Source of the DNA: Candidatus Omnitrophota bacterium
Lineage (GTDB): Bacteria; Omnitrophota; Omnitrophia; Omnitrophales; JACROU01
Reading direction: 5' to 3'
DNA: 64,000 bases
NCBI GenBank assembly: GCA_029261035.1
Contig: JAJDCD010000006.1
Span: 23,167-87,166, forward strand
The notes under the pieces were generated by a model that worked only from the letters and a program-made list of their open reading frames with translations, had not been told where the DNA came from and searched no databases. The position numbers and the translations under genes were made by a program. Positions within the stretch are counted from its first letter, which is position 1, and every line of letters starts with the position of its first letter. Positions 1 through 8,800 of the stretch are shown here, one piece after another.

Positions 1-724
1 TCCAGACTATACTCAAACATTAACAAAAAATGTGGAAGGTCTGCGAATTGGGATTCCTAAAGAATATTTTATTGATGGTTTAGATCCAGAGGTGGAAGCT
101 GCTGTCAGGGAAGCTACAGCAATGTACGAAAAGTTAGGTGCTAAGGTTAAGGAAATTAGTTTACCTCATACGAAGTATGCTGTGAGTGTTTATTATATAG
201 TAGCAACAGCTGAAGCAAGCTCTAATCTTGCTCGTTTCGATGGTGTTCAATATGGATATAGACACCCTTCTAAGGATTTAGTAGAAATGTATATGAATAC
301 ACGTAGCCAAGGGTTTGGGGAAGAAGTGAAGCGGCGTGTTCTTCTAGGAACGTTCGTTTTATCTGCAGGCTACTATGATGCTTATTATCTAAAAGCACAA
401 AAGGTGAGGACGCTTATAAAGAAGGATTTTGATGAGGCTTTTAAGGAGGTGGATGTTATTATTTCTCCAACGGCTCCCACCACAGCATTTAAGCTTAATG
501 AAAAGAAAGAGGATCCTCTTTCTATGTATCTTTCTGATATTTATACAATACCCAGTAATCTTGCAGGCGTTCCTTCGATATCAATTCCTTGTGGGTATGA
601 CAGTAAAGGGCTTCCAATAGGATTGCAGCTTATAGGAAATTATTTTGATGAAGCTACGTTGTTTCGTGCAGGGTACAACTATGAACAAACGATGCATTGG
701 AATGATAAAAAACCTTCGATTTAA
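1..724 (+). CDS. gatA: Asp/Glu-tRNA(Asn/Gln) amidotransferase subunit A, 3' part
   Basis: The reading frame is open from base 2 through the window edge, so only the C-terminal part of GatA is present. The residues [11 protein letters not shown], the [10 protein letters not shown] stretch and the [10 protein letters not shown] near the end are characteristic of the amidase-family GatA. The catalytic Ser-cisSer-Lys residues lie upstream, outside the window. GatA releases ammonia from glutamine for transamidation of mischarged tRNAs in the GatCAB complex. gatB follows after 25 bases, the usual gatC-gatA-gatB arrangement. An internal GTG at 32 is not a real start, because homology continues upstream of it. 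Confidence 0.95.
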   Translation, partial: PDYTQTLTKNVEGLRIGIPKEYFIDGLDPEVEAAVREATAMYEKLGAKVKEISLPHTKYAVSVYYIVATAEASSNLARFDGVQYGYRHPSKDLVEMYMNTRSQGFGEEVKRRVLLGTFVLSAGYYDAYYLKAQKVRTLIKKDFDEAFKEVDVIISPTAPTTAFKLNEKKEDPLSMYLSDIYTIPSNLAGVPSISIPCGYDSKGLPIGLQLIGNYFDEATLFRAGYNYEQTMHWNDKKPSI

Positions 725-749
725 TATTTTATTTTAAGGGGATGACGGA

Positions 750-2195
750 ATGGCATCAGATAAATATGAAACAGTTATTGGATTAGAAGTACATGTACAA
801 CTTCAGACAGAGAGTAAATTGTTTTGTTCGAGCTCAACTCAGTTTGGAGCAGAACCCAACACTCAAACAACAGAGGTTTCTTTTGGGCTACCAGGTTCTC
901 TTCCTGTTTTGAATGAAAAAGCATTGGAATATGGAATTCAGATTGCTTTGGGTATTAATTGCAAAATTGCTGAGCGCCTCAAGTTTGATAGAAAACATTA
1001 TTTTTATCCAGACCTCCCAAAAGCGTATCAAATCTCTCAATTTGATATGCCGTTGTCTTACGAAGGTTATTTAGATGTAACAACAAAAGATAATGATTCT
1101 ATTCGGGTTCGTATTAACAGAGCTCATCTAGAGGAGGATGCTGGGAAATTGGATCACGAATCTCATTCTGATGGAAGTTTGGTAGACTATAATCGAGCAG
1201 GGATTCCTCTTTTAGAAATTGTGACAGAACCTGACCTAAAAACACCAGAGCAAGCTTATGCTTATTTAACCTTATTGAAATCAACAATAAAGTATATTGG
1301 TGTCAGTGACTGTAGTATGGAACAAGGTTCTTTGCGTTGTGATGCAAACATATCTATCCGTCCAAAGGGTCAAAAAGAATTGGGAACAAAAACAGAGATT
1401 AAGAATCTGAACTCCTTTAAAGCAGTTGCCAGATCTCTACAGTACGAAATTGATAGACAGACTCAGGTTGTTGAGTCGGGGGATCGTGTTGTTCAGGAAA
1501 CACGCTTGTGGAATGATGCAAAACAAAAAACAGTTACGATGAGATCTAAGGAAGAGGCACATGACTATCGTTTTTTTCCAGAACCTGATTTAGTTCCTTT
1601 TACCATTTCTAGAGAAAAAGTAGAAGAGCTTAAAAAACTATTACCTGAGCTTCCACAAGCAAGAGAACATCGTTTTGTTAAAGAGTTTCAGCTTTCAGAA
1701 TATGATGCACAAGTTTTAGTTTCTGATAAAAAAACGGCAGACTATTATGAAGTTTGTGTTAATTCAGGAGCGGATCCTAAAAAAGCATCTAACTGGCTTA
1801 CAACGGAACTGTTAGGTATTTTAAATGCCAGAAAAGAAAGTTTGGAGAACTGCAAGGTTACCCCTGAGTCTTTATCCTTGTTGCTACAAATGATGGATAA
1901 ACAAGTTATTAACGGTAAAATTGCTAAAGAAATTTTGCCAGAGATGGTTGAAACGGGAAACTCACCAGAAGATATTGTGAAAGATAGAGGTATGGAACAG
2001 GTTTCGGATACGGGATTGCTTGAAGAGTTAGCTAAGAATATTATTAATGCAAACCCCAAATCTGTTGAAGATTTTAAATTAGGAAAGAAAAATGCAATTA
2101 GTTTCTTGGTAGGACAGATGATGAAAGAAACCAAGGGGAAAGCAAATCCTGCTATCGTAAACCAATTGCTGCAAAAAACTCTCTCAGAAATGTAA
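750..2195 (+). CDS. gatB: Asp/Glu-tRNA(Asn/Gln) amidotransferase subunit B
   Basis: A 481-residue protein of normal GatB length. The N-terminal IGLEVHVQL motif, the YNRAGIPLLEIVTEPD segment and EQGSLRCDANIS are the family signatures of the GatB kinase-like cradle. The last ~90 residues match the helical YqeY-like tail that holds tRNA. GatB phosphorylates the Glu/Asp on mischarged tRNA and accepts ammonia from GatA. It lies directly behind gatA, and the presence of GatCAB suggests that Gln-tRNA and/or Asn-tRNA is made indirectly. Confidence 0.97.
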   Translation: MASDKYETVIGLEVHVQLQTESKLFCSSSTQFGAEPNTQTTEVSFGLPGSLPVLNEKALEYGIQIALGINCKIAERLKFDRKHYFYPDLPKAYQISQFDMPLSYEGYLDVTTKDNDSIRVRINRAHLEEDAGKLDHESHSDGSLVDYNRAGIPLLEIVTEPDLKTPEQAYAYLTLLKSTIKYIGVSDCSMEQGSLRCDANISIRPKGQKELGTKTEIKNLNSFKAVARSLQYEIDRQTQVVESGDRVVQETRLWNDAKQKTVTMRSKEEAHDYRFFPEPDLVPFTISREKVEELKKLLPELPQAREHRFVKEFQLSEYDAQVLVSDKKTADYYEVCVNSGADPKKASNWLTTELLGILNARKESLENCKVTPESLSLLLQMMDKQVINGKIAKEILPEMVETGNSPEDIVKDRGMEQVSDTGLLEELAKNIINANPKSVEDFKLGKKNAISFLVGQMMKETKGKANPAIVNQLLQKTLSEM

Positions 2196-2204
2196 AAATA
2201 GTTT

Positions 2205-2232
2205 TTGGCTCTTAGCTTTTTGCTTTTGGCAA
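2205..2232. repeat. 7-base-periodic intergenic repeat (minus orientation)
   Basis: Between gatB and the protease gene four consecutive 7-base units can be read (TTGGCTC, TTAGCTT, TTTGCTT, TTGGCAA). On the minus strand they read as xAGCxAA units. The same periodicity recurs at 8608, 36015, 40653, 40774, 54373, 60034 and 63923. Function unknown. Confidence 0.5.
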
Positions 2233-2283
2233 AATATGCTTTTGAACCAAGACCTAAAAGCTACTGGCCAAAATTTTAATTTT

Positions 2284-3420
2284 ATGAAAAAACAGATCCT
2301 ATTTTTTGCTCTTTTTATTTTAATCCTTCCTTTAGGCTATTTATATTCAACAACTCTTAACCAGGCTGAACATATAAAATTTGATGAAGTTGTAAGTTTA
2401 ATCAACCAGCATTATCCAAGCCAAATTAGTGTTAGAGGCAATTTAAAAAAGAATGTTTCGGAATTGCTTAAATCTTTAGACTCCTATTCTGAATATTTGT
2501 CTGCTAGAGAATTTTATGAGATTAAGAGTGAAGTTTTAGGAAAGTATGAAGGTGTTGGAGTTGTTTTAGAAATAGAAAATTACTTTCCTTTTGTAAAACG
2601 AGTTATTCCCAATTCTCCGGCTCAGAAGGCAGATATAAAAGCGGGGGATGTTATTGAATTTGTCGATGAGGTATCTACGCACCAACGCCCTTTAAGAGAA
2701 GTGTTAAAACTGATTCGAGGCTCTATTCACACAGAAGTACTATTAAAAATCTCTCGAGATGGGTCTGAAGCCATTTCTGTTTTAATCCAAAGAGATAAGG
2801 TTAAGGTGACATCCATTCATGGTGCGAGACTCTTAAATTCGGAAGTGGGCTATTTGGCTATTTCTGAATTTACAAGTATGACGCCCAGTGATTTAGTGTC
2901 TCAGATTGGAAGTTTCCTGAATAAAGGAGTAAAATATTTCATTATCGATTTAAGGCACAACTCAGGAGGGGAATTAGATTCTGTTGTTCGTGTTTGCGAT
3001 TTGTTTTTACCTGAAAATAAGATTCTTGTTCAGATTGAAGGCTCTGATTTTCAAGTTACCGAAAAAATATTTTCAACAAAATTGAAAATTGAAGAAGAGT
3101 TCAATTTTGTGCTTTTGGTAGACTCGAAAACAGCGAGCTCTGCAGAGCTTATGGCTGCATGCTTGCAGGATCATGAGAGAGCATGGATTATTGGAGAAAA
3201 GACATTTGGTAAGGGGTCGGTTCAGACGGTGTTTCCTTTATCTGATGGATCCGCAGTTAAATTGACTACCGCGTATTATTTAACGCCTCTAGGCAAAAGC
3301 ATCGAAGGGATTGGTGTTACCCCTAACTTAGCGTTGAATTTGTCTAAGGAAATAGAAATTGCTGAGACTATAAAAGACGACGTGTTTATTAAAGCTGCAT
3401 TGGAGTATTTAAATGCCTAG
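2284..3420 (+). CDS. S41 family C-terminal processing peptidase
   Basis: A periplasmic tail-specific protease of 378 residues. I chose the ATG at 2284, not the upstream ATG at 2236, because it begins a clean signal peptide (MKKQILFFALFILIL). A PDZ domain lies at about residues 90-170 (GVGVVLEIE, then SPAQKADIKAGDVI), followed by the S41 core. The catalytic serine is in TASSAELMAA (about S286) and the lysine in FGKGSVQ (about K310). Members process or degrade proteins by their C termini in the envelope. The gene overlaps the next by 8 bases, so they are co-translated. Confidence 0.9.
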   Translation: MKKQILFFALFILILPLGYLYSTTLNQAEHIKFDEVVSLINQHYPSQISVRGNLKKNVSELLKSLDSYSEYLSAREFYEIKSEVLGKYEGVGVVLEIENYFPFVKRVIPNSPAQKADIKAGDVIEFVDEVSTHQRPLREVLKLIRGSIHTEVLLKISRDGSEAISVLIQRDKVKVTSIHGARLLNSEVGYLAISEFTSMTPSDLVSQIGSFLNKGVKYFIIDLRHNSGGELDSVVRVCDLFLPENKILVQIEGSDFQVTEKIFSTKLKIEEEFNFVLLVDSKTASSAELMAACLQDHERAWIIGEKTFGKGSVQTVFPLSDGSAVKLTTAYYLTPLGKSIEGIGVTPNLALNLSKEIEIAETIKDDVFIKAALEYLNA

Positions 3421-4636
3421 AAAGAAAAAAGTAGTTCGTAAAAGCGGGAAGAAAAAAGCCTCTAAAAGGGGGAGAAAGAAAGCGAAGAAAAGCTTATCTC
3501 CATCTTTAGTTGCTATGTTTATGGGGATTGTTATTGGAGCAGGACTTTTGTGGTTGGCTCTTAATTGGAATACAATAACTCCCAATGTAATTTCTACCAT
3601 TTCTTCATCTGTATCGAGCTTTCAGAAAAACTTTACGGAGTTTACGAAGACAAAAACTTCTCTTTCTGGTTTAAGTTCTTTTAAACTACCAGAAGCTAAA
3701 AAGAAAGTGGTTCCAACAAAAAAACCCATAGTTCAAAAGAAGAAAATACCGGTTGTGGCTAAGAAAAAAGTTAGTTCTAGGAGTGTGAAGAAGTCTGCGG
3801 CTCCAACAAAAAAGAAAGTGGCTGTAAAAACGAAGGCAATTGAGAGAGCGACTCCTCCTAAAAAAACGACAGTAACAATGCGGTCTCAACCAAAAGTTGA
3901 GAGGAAAGTTACGACCCAAACTGTTTACTTAGCTAAGCCAGAACCTGTTCCTGCAAAAGCACTTAATCGATTTTCTCCAAAAATTGTATTTGTAATAGAT
4001 GATGTTGGATATCATTTGCGATATGAGCAATTACTCTATTCTGCAGGAGCCCCATTAACGATAGCTATTTTGCCTCAACTAGACTATTCGGAGCATTTCT
4101 CAAGAGAAGCACGAAGAAGAGGGTATGAAGTTATTCTACATCAACCCATGGAACCCTTAGGGAAGAATGTAGACCCAGGCCCAGGAGTGATTAAAGGGGG
4201 GATGAGGAGAAGTGAAGTGGAACGAGTTTTGGATAAAAATCTAAGAACAGTGCCTGGGGCTAGTGGTATCAATAATCATATGGGTTCCAAAGCAACTCAA
4301 GACGGACAAATTATGAATTGGGTGATTTCGGAATTAAAAGATCGAAATATGTTTTTTTTAGACAGCATGACATCGAATAACTCAATGGGTTGGAGGACTG
4401 CAAGAAGCAAGGGGCTCCCTTATTTAAAAAGGTCGGTTTTTATCGATAATGAAGATGATGCCGTTTATATTGCAAACCAAATTGGGAAATTGATTGATAA
4501 AGCAAAGAAAGAAGGATATGCAATTGGTATTGGCCATTACAAAAGAAAAACATTAGAAACGATTCGTAGAATGGCTCCGCAAATTAACAGAAAAGGAGTT
4601 CAAATAGTTCGTTTAAGAGAGGTTGTGAAAAGATGA
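3413..4636 (+). CDS. Divergent polysaccharide deacetylase family protein with basic linker
   Basis: 407 residues. The C-terminal ~225 residues match the divergent polysaccharide deacetylase 2 family (YibQ-like): FVIDDVGY, ILHQPMEP, NNHMGSKAT and FLDSMTS carry the expected Asp and His residues. The N terminus is very basic (MPRKKKVVRK), then comes one membrane segment at about residues 31-52, then a ~120-residue Lys/Pro/Val-rich linker that probably spans the periplasm. Families of this type occur beside Ctp proteases, as here, and are thought to act on the envelope. The exact substrate is unknown. It overlaps both neighbours. Confidence 0.8.
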   Translation: MPRKKKVVRKSGKKKASKRGRKKAKKSLSPSLVAMFMGIVIGAGLLWLALNWNTITPNVISTISSSVSSFQKNFTEFTKTKTSLSGLSSFKLPEAKKKVVPTKKPIVQKKKIPVVAKKKVSSRSVKKSAAPTKKKVAVKTKAIERATPPKKTTVTMRSQPKVERKVTTQTVYLAKPEPVPAKALNRFSPKIVFVIDDVGYHLRYEQLLYSAGAPLTIAILPQLDYSEHFSREARRRGYEVILHQPMEPLGKNVDPGPGVIKGGMRRSEVERVLDKNLRTVPGASGINNHMGSKATQDGQIMNWVISELKDRNMFFLDSMTSNNSMGWRTARSKGLPYLKRSVFIDNEDDAVYIANQIGKLIDKAKKEGYAIGIGHYKRKTLETIRRMAPQINRKGVQIVRLREVVKR

Positions 4637-5625
4637 TAACTCTTGGAATTGAGACTTCATGTGATGAAACTTCATGTGCTATTTTAGAAGGTGAACAGAA
4701 TTTATTATCCAATATAATTAGTTCGAGCTTAAATCGACATAAGCCTTATGGTGGAATTGTTCCAGAAATTGCTTCCAGACATTCTCTGGAAAATATACAA
4801 ATTGTTTTTGATGAGGCATTGAAAAAGGCAAAAAAGAAAATAAGTGATATAGATTTGATTAGTGTTACGTATGGACCTGGTTTGATAGGCTCCCTTTTGG
4901 TAGGGGTGTCTTTTGCTAAAGCTTTGTCTTTTTCTAATAAAATTCCTCTTGTAGGCGTAAATCATTTAATTGCCCATATGGAAGCGAATCTAATTGAACA
5001 TTCTAGGCCTAAGGGAGATTATCTTGGTGTTGTTGTTTCGGGGGGGCACTCTATGTTGCTTCATTGTAAGAAAGGACAATATCAAAAAATAGGTACGACT
5101 ATTGATGATGCTATCGGTGAGGCCTATGACAAGGTTGCTAAATTGATGGGGCTTGGGTATCCAGGTGGGCCAATTATGGATCGCTTAGCTAGAGAAGGAG
5201 ATCCTCATTGTTATCGTTTTACTAAACCTAAATTAAAATCCTCTTTAGATTTTAGTTTTAGTGGTATTAAAACGGCAATGCTTTATTTAATTCGAGATTT
5301 AAACGGGAAGTTAGAAAGTGAGAAGAATCATTTAGCAGCAAGCTTTCAACATAATGTTACAGAATGGATTGTTCTTGCGGTTGAAGAGGCTATTAAAAAA
5401 ACAAATTCTAAACATGTTCTAGTTGGAGGGGGAGTGAGCGCAAACTCGCTTTTGAGAACAAAATTACAAGATTTAGGTAAGAAGCTCTCTGTAGATATTT
5501 GGATTCCACCTTTAGCTTTAACTTTGGATAATGCAGGGATGATAGCTCGCGTGGGTTATGATTTATATAAGAATAAACAAAGTGTAGGAATGGATTTAAC
5601 TGCTAAGCCTAATTTGTCGATATAA
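4633..5625 (+). CDS. tsaD: tRNA N6-threonylcarbamoyladenosine transferase
   Basis: 330 residues of the Kae1/TsaD family. The ASKHA-fold start GIETSCDETSCA, the metal-binding HLIAHMEAN pair (H111, H115), the VSGGHSML loop and the C-terminal TLDNAGMIA are all present. TsaD transfers the threonylcarbamoyl group to A37 of ANN-decoding tRNAs. It uses threonylcarbamoyl-AMP made by TsaC, with TsaB and TsaE as partners; none of these lie in the window. The ATGA overlap with the preceding gene shows translational coupling. Confidence 0.97.
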   Translation: MITLGIETSCDETSCAILEGEQNLLSNIISSSLNRHKPYGGIVPEIASRHSLENIQIVFDEALKKAKKKISDIDLISVTYGPGLIGSLLVGVSFAKALSFSNKIPLVGVNHLIAHMEANLIEHSRPKGDYLGVVVSGGHSMLLHCKKGQYQKIGTTIDDAIGEAYDKVAKLMGLGYPGGPIMDRLAREGDPHCYRFTKPKLKSSLDFSFSGIKTAMLYLIRDLNGKLESEKNHLAASFQHNVTEWIVLAVEEAIKKTNSKHVLVGGGVSANSLLRTKLQDLGKKLSVDIWIPPLALTLDNAGMIARVGYDLYKNKQSVGMDLTAKPNLSI

Positions 5626-5648
5626 GTTGATACACATGGAGGGTTGTT

Positions 5649-6104
5649 ATGGATTTTGATTGGAGTGTTATTCTTCCTTTGGGGAGTGCTCTTATTTTAG
5701 GTGGGTTTGTTGGTTTTGAAAGGGAGTTGGTGGGTAAAGCCGCTGGATTTAGAACCCATTCTATTGTAAGCGTTGGAGCGGCATTGATTATGATGATTTC
5801 AATTATGATGTTCGAGAGCTTTAAGGGGCAGGGTGCTGTAAGCGATCCTTCTCGTATTGCAGCGCAGGTTGTGAGTGGTATTGGATTTTTGGGTGCTGGA
5901 GCCATCATTCGTTCGGGTGTGTCTGTGGTAGGGATTACTACAGCAGCTACATTATGGGTTTGTGCGGGCATAGGATTGGCTTGTGGGGCAGGTTATTATA
6001 ATATAGCAATAATTACGACGCTTTTAGTGATTTTGGTGTTAATTGTTTTCCGCTATTTGGATCAATATATCTCCTCTAAAAAGTCTTCTGAAAATGGCAT
6101 ATAA
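5649..6104 (+). CDS. MgtC/SapB family membrane protein
   Basis: 151 residues with four to five hydrophobic segments. LGGFVGFERELVGKAAGFRTH and the later GIGFLGAGAII are the MgtC/SapB signature, where conserved Glu/Arg and glycine pairs mark the family. It is the short form, without the C-terminal ACT-like domain of MgtC. Family members are linked to magnesium limitation or ATP synthase modulation in some bacteria, but the role here cannot be assigned. A strong GGAGGG ribosome site sits 5-10 bases before the ATG. Confidence 0.85.
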   Translation: MDFDWSVILPLGSALILGGFVGFERELVGKAAGFRTHSIVSVGAALIMMISIMMFESFKGQGAVSDPSRIAAQVVSGIGFLGAGAIIRSGVSVVGITTAATLWVCAGIGLACGAGYYNIAIITTLLVILVLIVFRYLDQYISSKKSSENGI

Positions 6105-6145
6105 TGTGGTGAGAAAGGCCCGATAAGGGTATCTGAAACCATTCA

Positions 6146-6174
6146 TTGACAGCACCCCGTTTCCTTAATAGAAT
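6146..6174 (+). promoter_or_regulatory. Sigma-70-type promoter upstream of hisG
   Basis: TTGACA at 6146-6151 and TAGAAT at 6169-6174 are separated by exactly 17 bases, a near-consensus housekeeping promoter. Expected transcription start is about 6181, giving a short leader before hisG at 6214. No leader peptide or attenuator is visible. Confidence 0.75.
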
Positions 6175-6213
6175 ATACGGCTTTTATTAGTAAATAGAAA
6201 GGATTCTTGTGAT

Positions 6214-7086
6214 ATGCCTACGTTGAAGTTAGGGCTTCCCAAGGGTAGCCTAGAAAAGTCTACCTACGAATTATTTAATAAAGCTGGTTTTAATATCAGT
6301 TCTGCGTCTCGATCTTATTTTCCTTCTGTAGACGATGATGAGCTAGAAGTAGTTCTTTTTCGTCCTCAAGAAATGGCTCGCTATGTTGAGGATGGAGTTA
6401 TTGATTGTGGTTTAACCGGTAAAGATTGGATTGAAGAGAACGGATCTAAAATTGTTGAAGTTGCAGAGTTAGCTTACTCGAAACAAACGCGAAACCCTAT
6501 ACGATGGGTGCTGGCTGTTCATAATGATTCGCCTATTAAAAGCGTTAAGGGGTTACAGGGAAAAACTATTGCAACAGAACTGATGAATGTAACAAAGAAT
6601 TATTTAAAAAAACATAAGATAAAAGCTCAGGTTGAATTTTCTTGGGGGGCGACAGAAGTAAAACCTCCAAAACTTGCAGATGCCATTGTTGAGGCTACTG
6701 AGACAGGGTCTAGTTTGCGTGCAAACAATTTAAGAATTGTAGATACTGTTTTAACATCGACAACTCGTTTTATTGCTAGTAAAGAATCTCTTAAGAATAG
6801 TTGGAAAAAAAAGAAAATTGAAAACATAGCACTTCTTTTATCTTCAGCAATTTTAGCTAGAGAAAAAGTAGGTCTTAAGATGAATGTTTCGTCAAAAGAT
6901 TTAAAGAAAGTTATTAAGATTTTACCTGCGCTAAAGAAACCAACAGTCATGCCTCTTTCAGATGGGAAGTGGTTTGATGTTGATACAATTATAGATGAGA
7001 AGGTTGTAAGAGTTTTAATTCCTGAGTTGAAAAAAGCAGGAGCTTCAGGGATTATTGAATATCCGTTGAATAAAGTAATTTATTAA
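6214..7086 (+). CDS. hisG: ATP phosphoribosyltransferase, long form
   Basis: 290 residues, the length of the long, self-sufficient HisG with a C-terminal ACT-like regulatory domain, so no HisZ partner is needed. [12 protein letters not shown] at the start, [10 protein letters not shown] and the [12 protein letters not shown] phosphate loop region fit the family. It performs the first committed step of histidine synthesis, joining PRPP and ATP. It stands alone; no other his gene is in the window. prs, which supplies PRPP, lies 6 kb away. Confidence 0.93.
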   Translation: MPTLKLGLPKGSLEKSTYELFNKAGFNISSASRSYFPSVDDDELEVVLFRPQEMARYVEDGVIDCGLTGKDWIEENGSKIVEVAELAYSKQTRNPIRWVLAVHNDSPIKSVKGLQGKTIATELMNVTKNYLKKHKIKAQVEFSWGATEVKPPKLADAIVEATETGSSLRANNLRIVDTVLTSTTRFIASKESLKNSWKKKKIENIALLLSSAILAREKVGLKMNVSSKDLKKVIKILPALKKPTVMPLSDGKWFDVDTIIDEKVVRVLIPELKKAGASGIIEYPLNKVIY

Positions 7087-7092
7087 TTTATT

Positions 7093-7116
7093 CTCAAATT
7101 CTATTTAGAATTTGAG
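7093..7116 (+). terminator. Stem-loop after hisG
   Basis: CTCAAATTCT (7093-7102) and AGAATTTGAG (7107-7116) form a perfect 10-bp stem with an ATTT loop. Only three T follow, so termination may be partial. The small ORF at 7138 could be read through from the hisG promoter. Confidence 0.5.
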
Positions 7117-7137
7117 TTTGGAAAGGAAAATGAAGAT

Positions 7138-7236
7138 ATGCCTTGTGGTAAGAAGCGTAAGAAAAAGAAAATGAATAAGCACAAAAGAAAAAAGAAGCTT
7201 AGAAAAAACCGCCATAAAAAGAAAACCTGGTCTTAA
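7138..7236 (+). CDS. AURKAIP1/COX24-domain small basic protein
   Basis: A 32-residue ORF starting MPCGKKRKKKKMNKHKRKK and ending RHKKKTWS, with a GGAAAGGA ribosome site 8-15 bases upstream. More than half the residues are Lys or Arg. Short bacterial proteins beginning MPCGKKRK with an RKNRHKKK end are known and carry the COX24/AURKAIP1 (mS38-like) domain. They are probably ribosome-associated, like the similar actinobacterial bS22. The match comes from my recognition of the motif and has not been searched. It is too short for most gene callers. Confidence 0.75.
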   Translation: MPCGKKRKKKKMNKHKRKKKLRKNRHKKKTWS

Positions 7237-7243
7237 GAGTTTC

Positions 7244-7280
7244 TGACAGAATCAGATAGGAGTGCTTCTGACTTCTGTCA
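7244..7280 (+). other. Stem-loop between the COX24-like ORF and ispE
   Basis: TGACAGAATCAG (7244-7255) pairs with 7268-7280 through 12 base pairs with a single bulged C and a 12-base loop. There is no T-run, so a simple terminator is unlikely. It ends 19 bases before the ispE start and could affect its translation. Confidence 0.45.
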
Positions 7281-7298
7281 CGCTTGTGGGTAACCGCC

Positions 7299-8225
7299 AT
7301 GAATAAAATAATCATTCCAGCCCCAGCCAAGACTAATTTAACCCTTCATATTCAGAAAAAACGTTCTGATGGATTTCATGGTTTAATATCCTTATTCCAA
7401 AGAATTTCGTTGTGTGACGACATCTCTCTTTCAAAAAATGATTCTAAAAAACTCAATTTTAAAGTTTCAAACAAAAAACTTTCCCAAATCAAAGAAAATT
7501 TAATAGAAAAAGCATATCGATTGCTTTCGCAAGAAGTGGGCTTTTCTCCTGGACTTACTGTATTTTTGAAGAAGCGAATTCCTATGGGAGCTGGTTTGGG
7601 GGGTGGAAGTAGCGACGTAGCCTCATTTTTAATGGGAGTAAATCAGCTTTACTCTTTAAATCTTACTCGATCTCGTCTCTGTCGTCTGGGAGCTCGAATT
7701 GGTTCTGACGTTCCTTTTTTTCTTTATGATACCCCTTTGGCTCTGGTCGAGGGTCGCGGAGAAAGGGTTCGTCCTTTGGGTGTGAAATTGGACTTAGTTT
7801 ATTTGATCGTTAGTTTTCGTAAGTCTTTTTCAACAAAAGAGATGTATCATCTTTTTGACCTTAAATTACAGCAACCCCTTTCCTTGACAAAGGTTAGAGC
7901 CGATGCTAAAATCTGTCTCTCTTTGTTATATCGCAGAGAGTTATGCAAGGCGACTCCATATTTGATTAACGATTTTAACTCCATTGCAGAGGACAAATTT
8001 GCTCGCATAAGTCAGTTGTATTGCCGTTGGAGAGGAAAGAAAATTCCTCACTTCTTGTCCGGAAGCGGGTCGTCAGTTGTTGCTGCATTTGAATCTAACA
8101 GGGCCGCTGCAAGTGAACAAAGGCTACTAAGAGAAGTTGGGTATCGTGATACGACTATTTGCGAACCTTATTCTTTTAGCCTTAACACTTACCTGAAAGA
8201 GGAGTTGAGTCGTGAAGATAACTGA
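7299..8225 (+). CDS. ispE: 4-diphosphocytidyl-2-C-methyl-D-erythritol kinase
   Basis: 308 residues of the GHMP kinase family, using the ATG at 7299; a TTG at 7284 adds only five unlikely residues. The APAKTNLTLHI start, the ATP-binding PMGAGLGGGSSDVA loop and FLSGSGSSV near the C terminus are typical IspE. It phosphorylates CDP-ME in the MEP isoprenoid pathway, so this organism probably uses the non-mevalonate route. spoVG overlaps its 3' end, an arrangement known from Gram-positive ispE-spoVG regions. Confidence 0.92.
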   Translation: MNKIIIPAPAKTNLTLHIQKKRSDGFHGLISLFQRISLCDDISLSKNDSKKLNFKVSNKKLSQIKENLIEKAYRLLSQEVGFSPGLTVFLKKRIPMGAGLGGGSSDVASFLMGVNQLYSLNLTRSRLCRLGARIGSDVPFFLYDTPLALVEGRGERVRPLGVKLDLVYLIVSFRKSFSTKEMYHLFDLKLQQPLSLTKVRADAKICLSLLYRRELCKATPYLINDFNSIAEDKFARISQLYCRWRGKKIPHFLSGSGSSVVAAFESNRAAASEQRLLREVGYRDTTICEPYSFSLNTYLKEELSREDN

Positions 8226-8607
8226 AGTTCGGGTTTACAAAAAACAAGATACAAAGAATAAATTACGTGCCTTTTGTACCATAACTATCGATGATAGTTT
8301 TGTTGTTAGGGACATCAAAGTAATTGAGGGAAGCAAAGGTCTTTTTGTTGCGATGCCTTCTAGAAAACAGAAAGAACCGTGCCCTGCTTGTAATCATTTA
8401 GTTGATCTGGGAAGCAAGTTTTGTAGTCATTGTGGTGCTAACATAGAGGGTGTTGCTTCTTCGGAAGCTGTCCACGGGACAGATAAACAAAATCAGCATA
8501 AAGATATTGCTCATCCTATTACTTTAGAATGTCGCGAATATATACAAAAAACAGTCTTAGAAGCTTATGAAAAAGATGCCTCTTCATCCGCATCAAATGC
8601 AGTTTAA
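8212..8607 (+). CDS. spoVG: SpoVG family RNA/DNA-binding regulator with inserted zinc ribbon
   Basis: 131 residues starting with GTG inside the end of ispE (14-base overlap). The SpoVG fold is seen in ITEVRVYK, LRAFCTITIDDSFVVRDIKVIEG, GLFVAMPSRK and the later DIAHPIT. Between these last two motifs, where ordinary SpoVG has a short loop, about 45 residues are inserted with CxxC at C57/C60 and CxxC at C71/C74, a zinc ribbon. SpoVG proteins bind nucleic acids and regulate varied processes; the sporulation name does not imply sporulation here. The C-terminal helix is followed by a Ser/Ala tail. Confidence 0.88.
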   Translation: MKITEVRVYKKQDTKNKLRAFCTITIDDSFVVRDIKVIEGSKGLFVAMPSRKQKEPCPACNHLVDLGSKFCSHCGANIEGVASSEAVHGTDKQNQHKDIAHPITLECREYIQKTVLEAYEKDASSSASNAV

Positions 8608-8621
8608 TTAGCTTTTAGTTA
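8608..8621. repeat. Short 7-base-periodic repeat (two units)
   Basis: TTAGCTT and TTAGTTA sit back to back right after the spoVG stop codon. They match the minus-orientation unit seen at 2205. Two units alone would be weak evidence. Confidence 0.3.
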
Positions 8622-8639
8622 ACTTTTTGTTTTTGTATT

Positions 8640-8681
8640 AAATGGTACGAAATTCTACATAGAGTTCGTGCCATTTTTTTG
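8640..8681 (+). terminator. Rho-independent terminator after spoVG
   Basis: AAATGGTACGAA (8640-8651) pairs with TTCGTGCCATTT (8665-8676) over 12 positions with one G-U pair. The stem runs into a run of T to 8680. It closes the ispE-spoVG transcript before the tRNA gene. Confidence 0.85.
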
Positions 8682-8711
8682 TCTTTATTATTAAAATCTT
8701 TTATTTGATTT

Positions 8712-8785
8712 TGCCCGATGGTGTAACGGTAACACACCGCCCTTTGGAGGCGTGATTCGAGGTTCGAATCCTCGTCGGGCAGCCA
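8712..8785 (+). tRNA. tRNA-Gln (anticodon TTG)
   Basis: A 74-base cloverleaf. Acceptor strands TGCCCGA (8712-8718) and TCGGGCA pair perfectly, the discriminator is G, and CCA is encoded. The T arm contains GGTTCGAATCC and the anticodon loop reads CTTTGGA, giving TTG at positions 34-36. One mismatch lies at the top of the anticodon stem. The start with T1-A72 is typical for bacterial tRNA-Gln. With gatAB nearby, this tRNA may be charged by transamidation. Confidence 0.93.
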
Positions 8786-8800
8786 TACACTACAAGAGGG

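Noticed and set aside
1745-2134. 129-codon minus-strand frame inside gatB
   Set aside because: It is a shadow of gatB with no ribosome site, as are the other long antisense frames inside clpX, pyrB and the dihydroorotate genes.
2226-2240. Possible sigma-54 promoter (TTGGCA...GC) before the protease gene
   Set aside because: The GG and GC are 8 bases apart, not the required 10; the sequence is part of the 7-base repeat.
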